DNA of 64,000 nucleotides from NCBI GenBank assembly GCA_916613615.1, contig OU744736.1, forward strand, positions 53,511,600-53,575,599. The letters run 5' to 3'. Position numbers and translations under genes: made by a program. Of this stretch, positions 62,605 through 64,000 are shown piece after piece; within the stretch, counting starts at the first letter, position 1, and every line of letters starts with the position of its first letter. The notes beneath the pieces were generated by a model. The model searched no databases. It saw only the letters and a list, made by a program, of their open reading frames with translations, and was not told the origin of the DNA. The DNA is from Steromphala cineraria (Eukaryota; Mollusca; Gastropoda; Trochida; Trochidae).

Positions 62605-62937
62605 TTAAACAACAGACTAATTTATGATTAACTGTGTGTTTTATTCTATTGATACATTTGAAGAAATTACACTTCATCATTAATATTTGATAAAATTGAC
62701 AATGCATTTTACTTGTTCGTGGTAAAAAGGCCTTGCAAAACAAGATGATTTATACTCAAGGTTTGCAAGAACGCTCATTGAATTAAATGAACATTTATCT
62801 TTGCTAATCCTGCTGTTGCAAGTTTGATAACATTTGTTTTCATATGGTTTTATTTTAAGAATATTATTCATCTTAATACAGAAGTGAACACAACTTATTG
62901 TCTCTGGAGACTGGTTATGTTTAGTTAACTTCTCAAG

Positions 62938-64000
62938 TTTTCATTTGAGCAGGCTGATAATATTCCTCTTTACTAGGGAGACACACAAGGCTCAGAAAGA
63001 TTAATTCGTCAACAAACAATATTTCATCACCCCAAACATAAATCGTCATCTAAATTGCCATTCAAAGGTCTTTCAATGCTGATTAGCTTTATTGTGTAAT
63101 AATTTGTATAATAAATTGTGTGGTCTTCCTTTGGTTAATTCAAAAAGAAATTCTGTAAAACTGAATTAGGAATTATCGTGACATTATAAATACCGCTATC
63201 CTTGTTTATCTGTTTCATGGTGGTAATGAGTACATGTTACCAAAAAACAAGTAAGATTTAAAGCAGGATTTTCTAAAACTTTTTGTGATATCAAGGCTTA
63301 AACGATTTTGTAAAGGAAACACGATAAATTTCAATTTAGTGTTGAGAGGTGCTATTCCCTTTTCATTATCCTTGCAAGAGACGAATATAATCCGAAAGAA
63401 TGATGTTATTTGACGTTGGGAATTTGATCAAATCACACCTGCAATTAAAGTGATGCAAAGGTTTTATTTCATGATAATTAAAGCGTAAAATAACACTTTG
63501 AGAAGCACCATGAGATAATAATTAAATAAAGTTCTGGGGAAAGAATGAGAATGTTTTACTATAAATCAGAAACTGGAGAATTTCGTTCTTTGCTCGAAAT
63601 CCTATTGAAATCCTTTGGTATTCAATTAATGATTTATTTGGGAATAAGAGATGTGAGGAATAAAGCGTTTTCTTATACAAAGGTAAGATTTATTTTTCTA
63701 TTATCGGGAATATTCAGCCTGATTTATAGAATCGTTTAAGTTAAAACTACAAAGGAAAGTATTGTTGTTGACTAAAGTATTTAGATATCGATTTGATAAT
63801 AATTTCATTTGAATAAATGATTCCTTCGTATTCAGAGAGTAGCATTTTGTTATGTTATCAATTTTGTAGATTTAAATAGTTTATTCCATAAGAAATACAA
63901 CTTTGCATAATTATTTCAAAAGTATTTTCCAAAAATTGAAAAAAAGTTTACCCTTATACCTTAGTAATAACAAATTTGTATTCTAACAAAGACGTCAAAT
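62938..64000 (+). repeat. Array unit 8, start of type I
   Basis: Module b (62,938-63,780) and the following AT-rich stretch up to the c boundary, running off the window. The distal segment resembles units 2, 4 and 6 (TTCGTATTCAGAGAGTAGC), so by the alternation a type I unit is expected next. Confidence 0.6.
63545..63739 (+). pseudogene. Module b reading frame, unit 8
   Basis: 64-codon frame: MRMFYYKSETGEFRSLLEI, then MIYLGIRDVRNKAFSYTKV, joined to RFIFLLSGI. The stretch between TKV and RFIF (NMLRL.APGV in unit 2) is missing exactly, leaving AAAGGTAAGATTT at the join, and the ECV.ENVF segment is also missing. The first loss keeps the frame. Confidence 0.3.

Larger units (their letters stand above)
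54470..62937 (+). repeat. Array unit 7, type II, with several insertions and deletions
   Basis: b (54,470-55,260), a c-like segment (55,790-55,930), a block shared with the left arm (55,990-56,330, compare 11,300-11,000), 27,200-like sequence (56,780-56,895) split by the Tc1 element, a pogo-like MITE, g (58,660-59,090, partly duplicated), h (59,140-59,580), i (59,800-60,180), j (60,200-60,840) with a hairpin insertion, d (60,870-61,140), truncated k and a joined at 61,454, f (61,780-62,110) with an internal deletion, and a TTAA MITE. About 6.2 kb remain after subtracting insertions. No intact host gene. Confidence 0.65.

Noticed and set aside
1..64000. Search for tRNA, rRNA, snRNA or histone genes
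   Set aside because: No cloverleaf with A/B boxes, rRNA core or histone motif was recognised by eye; a covariance-model scan would be decisive.

Overview
The window is AT-rich animal nuclear DNA with no rRNA, tRNA, CRISPR array or bacterial gene organisation. I see no intact single-copy host gene. The mobile elements (an L1/Tx1-type LINE, a Tc1-type transposon, pogo-like and TTAA-type MITEs, foldback elements and long (TC)n/(TCTG)n tracts) suggest a marine invertebrate, most likely a mollusc and possibly a bivalve. This is an inference from element types only; no species marker was found.

Layout. Nearly all of the window is one degenerate repeat array. From about 12,861 to the right edge the copies lie in + orientation; from 1 to about 12,860 they lie in - orientation, so there is one inversion junction near 12,860. 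The + array alternates two related unit types. Short type I is about 4.3-4.9 kb once insertions are subtracted: module b, module c, a GA tract, then modules d, e, a and f. Long type II is about 6.2-7.5 kb: b, d/e-like, g, h, i, j, d, k, a, f. From 19,902 the order is I-II-I-II-I-II-I, a dimeric higher-order repeat with a period of about 11-12 kb. Units 3 (24,401-31,877) and 5 (40,540-47,740) look about 96-98% identical by eye; the left arm and unit 1 are older or recombinant.

Insertions into the array. The LINE (35,812-39,785, minus strand) has endonuclease and reverse transcriptase in one reading frame broken by a single-base frameshift, and is flanked by a 13-bp target duplication. A Tc1-type element (56,896-58,410) has 27-bp inverted repeats, a TA duplication and a transposase ruined by one stop and at least two frameshifts. 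Three ~356-bp TTAA-flanked MITEs, three pogo-like MITEs, two copies of a ~725-bp unclassified element, a ~965-bp insertion ending in a hairpin, and several foldback palindromes are also present. The paralogous units often supply the empty site, so boundaries and relative ages can be read directly.

Coding potential outside the transposons is weak. Several modules keep short reading frames open between diverged copies (module b on the array strand, module e on the opposite strand), which suggests the array descends from a duplicated gene region that has mostly decayed. All similarities were judged by eye; no search or alignment was run.
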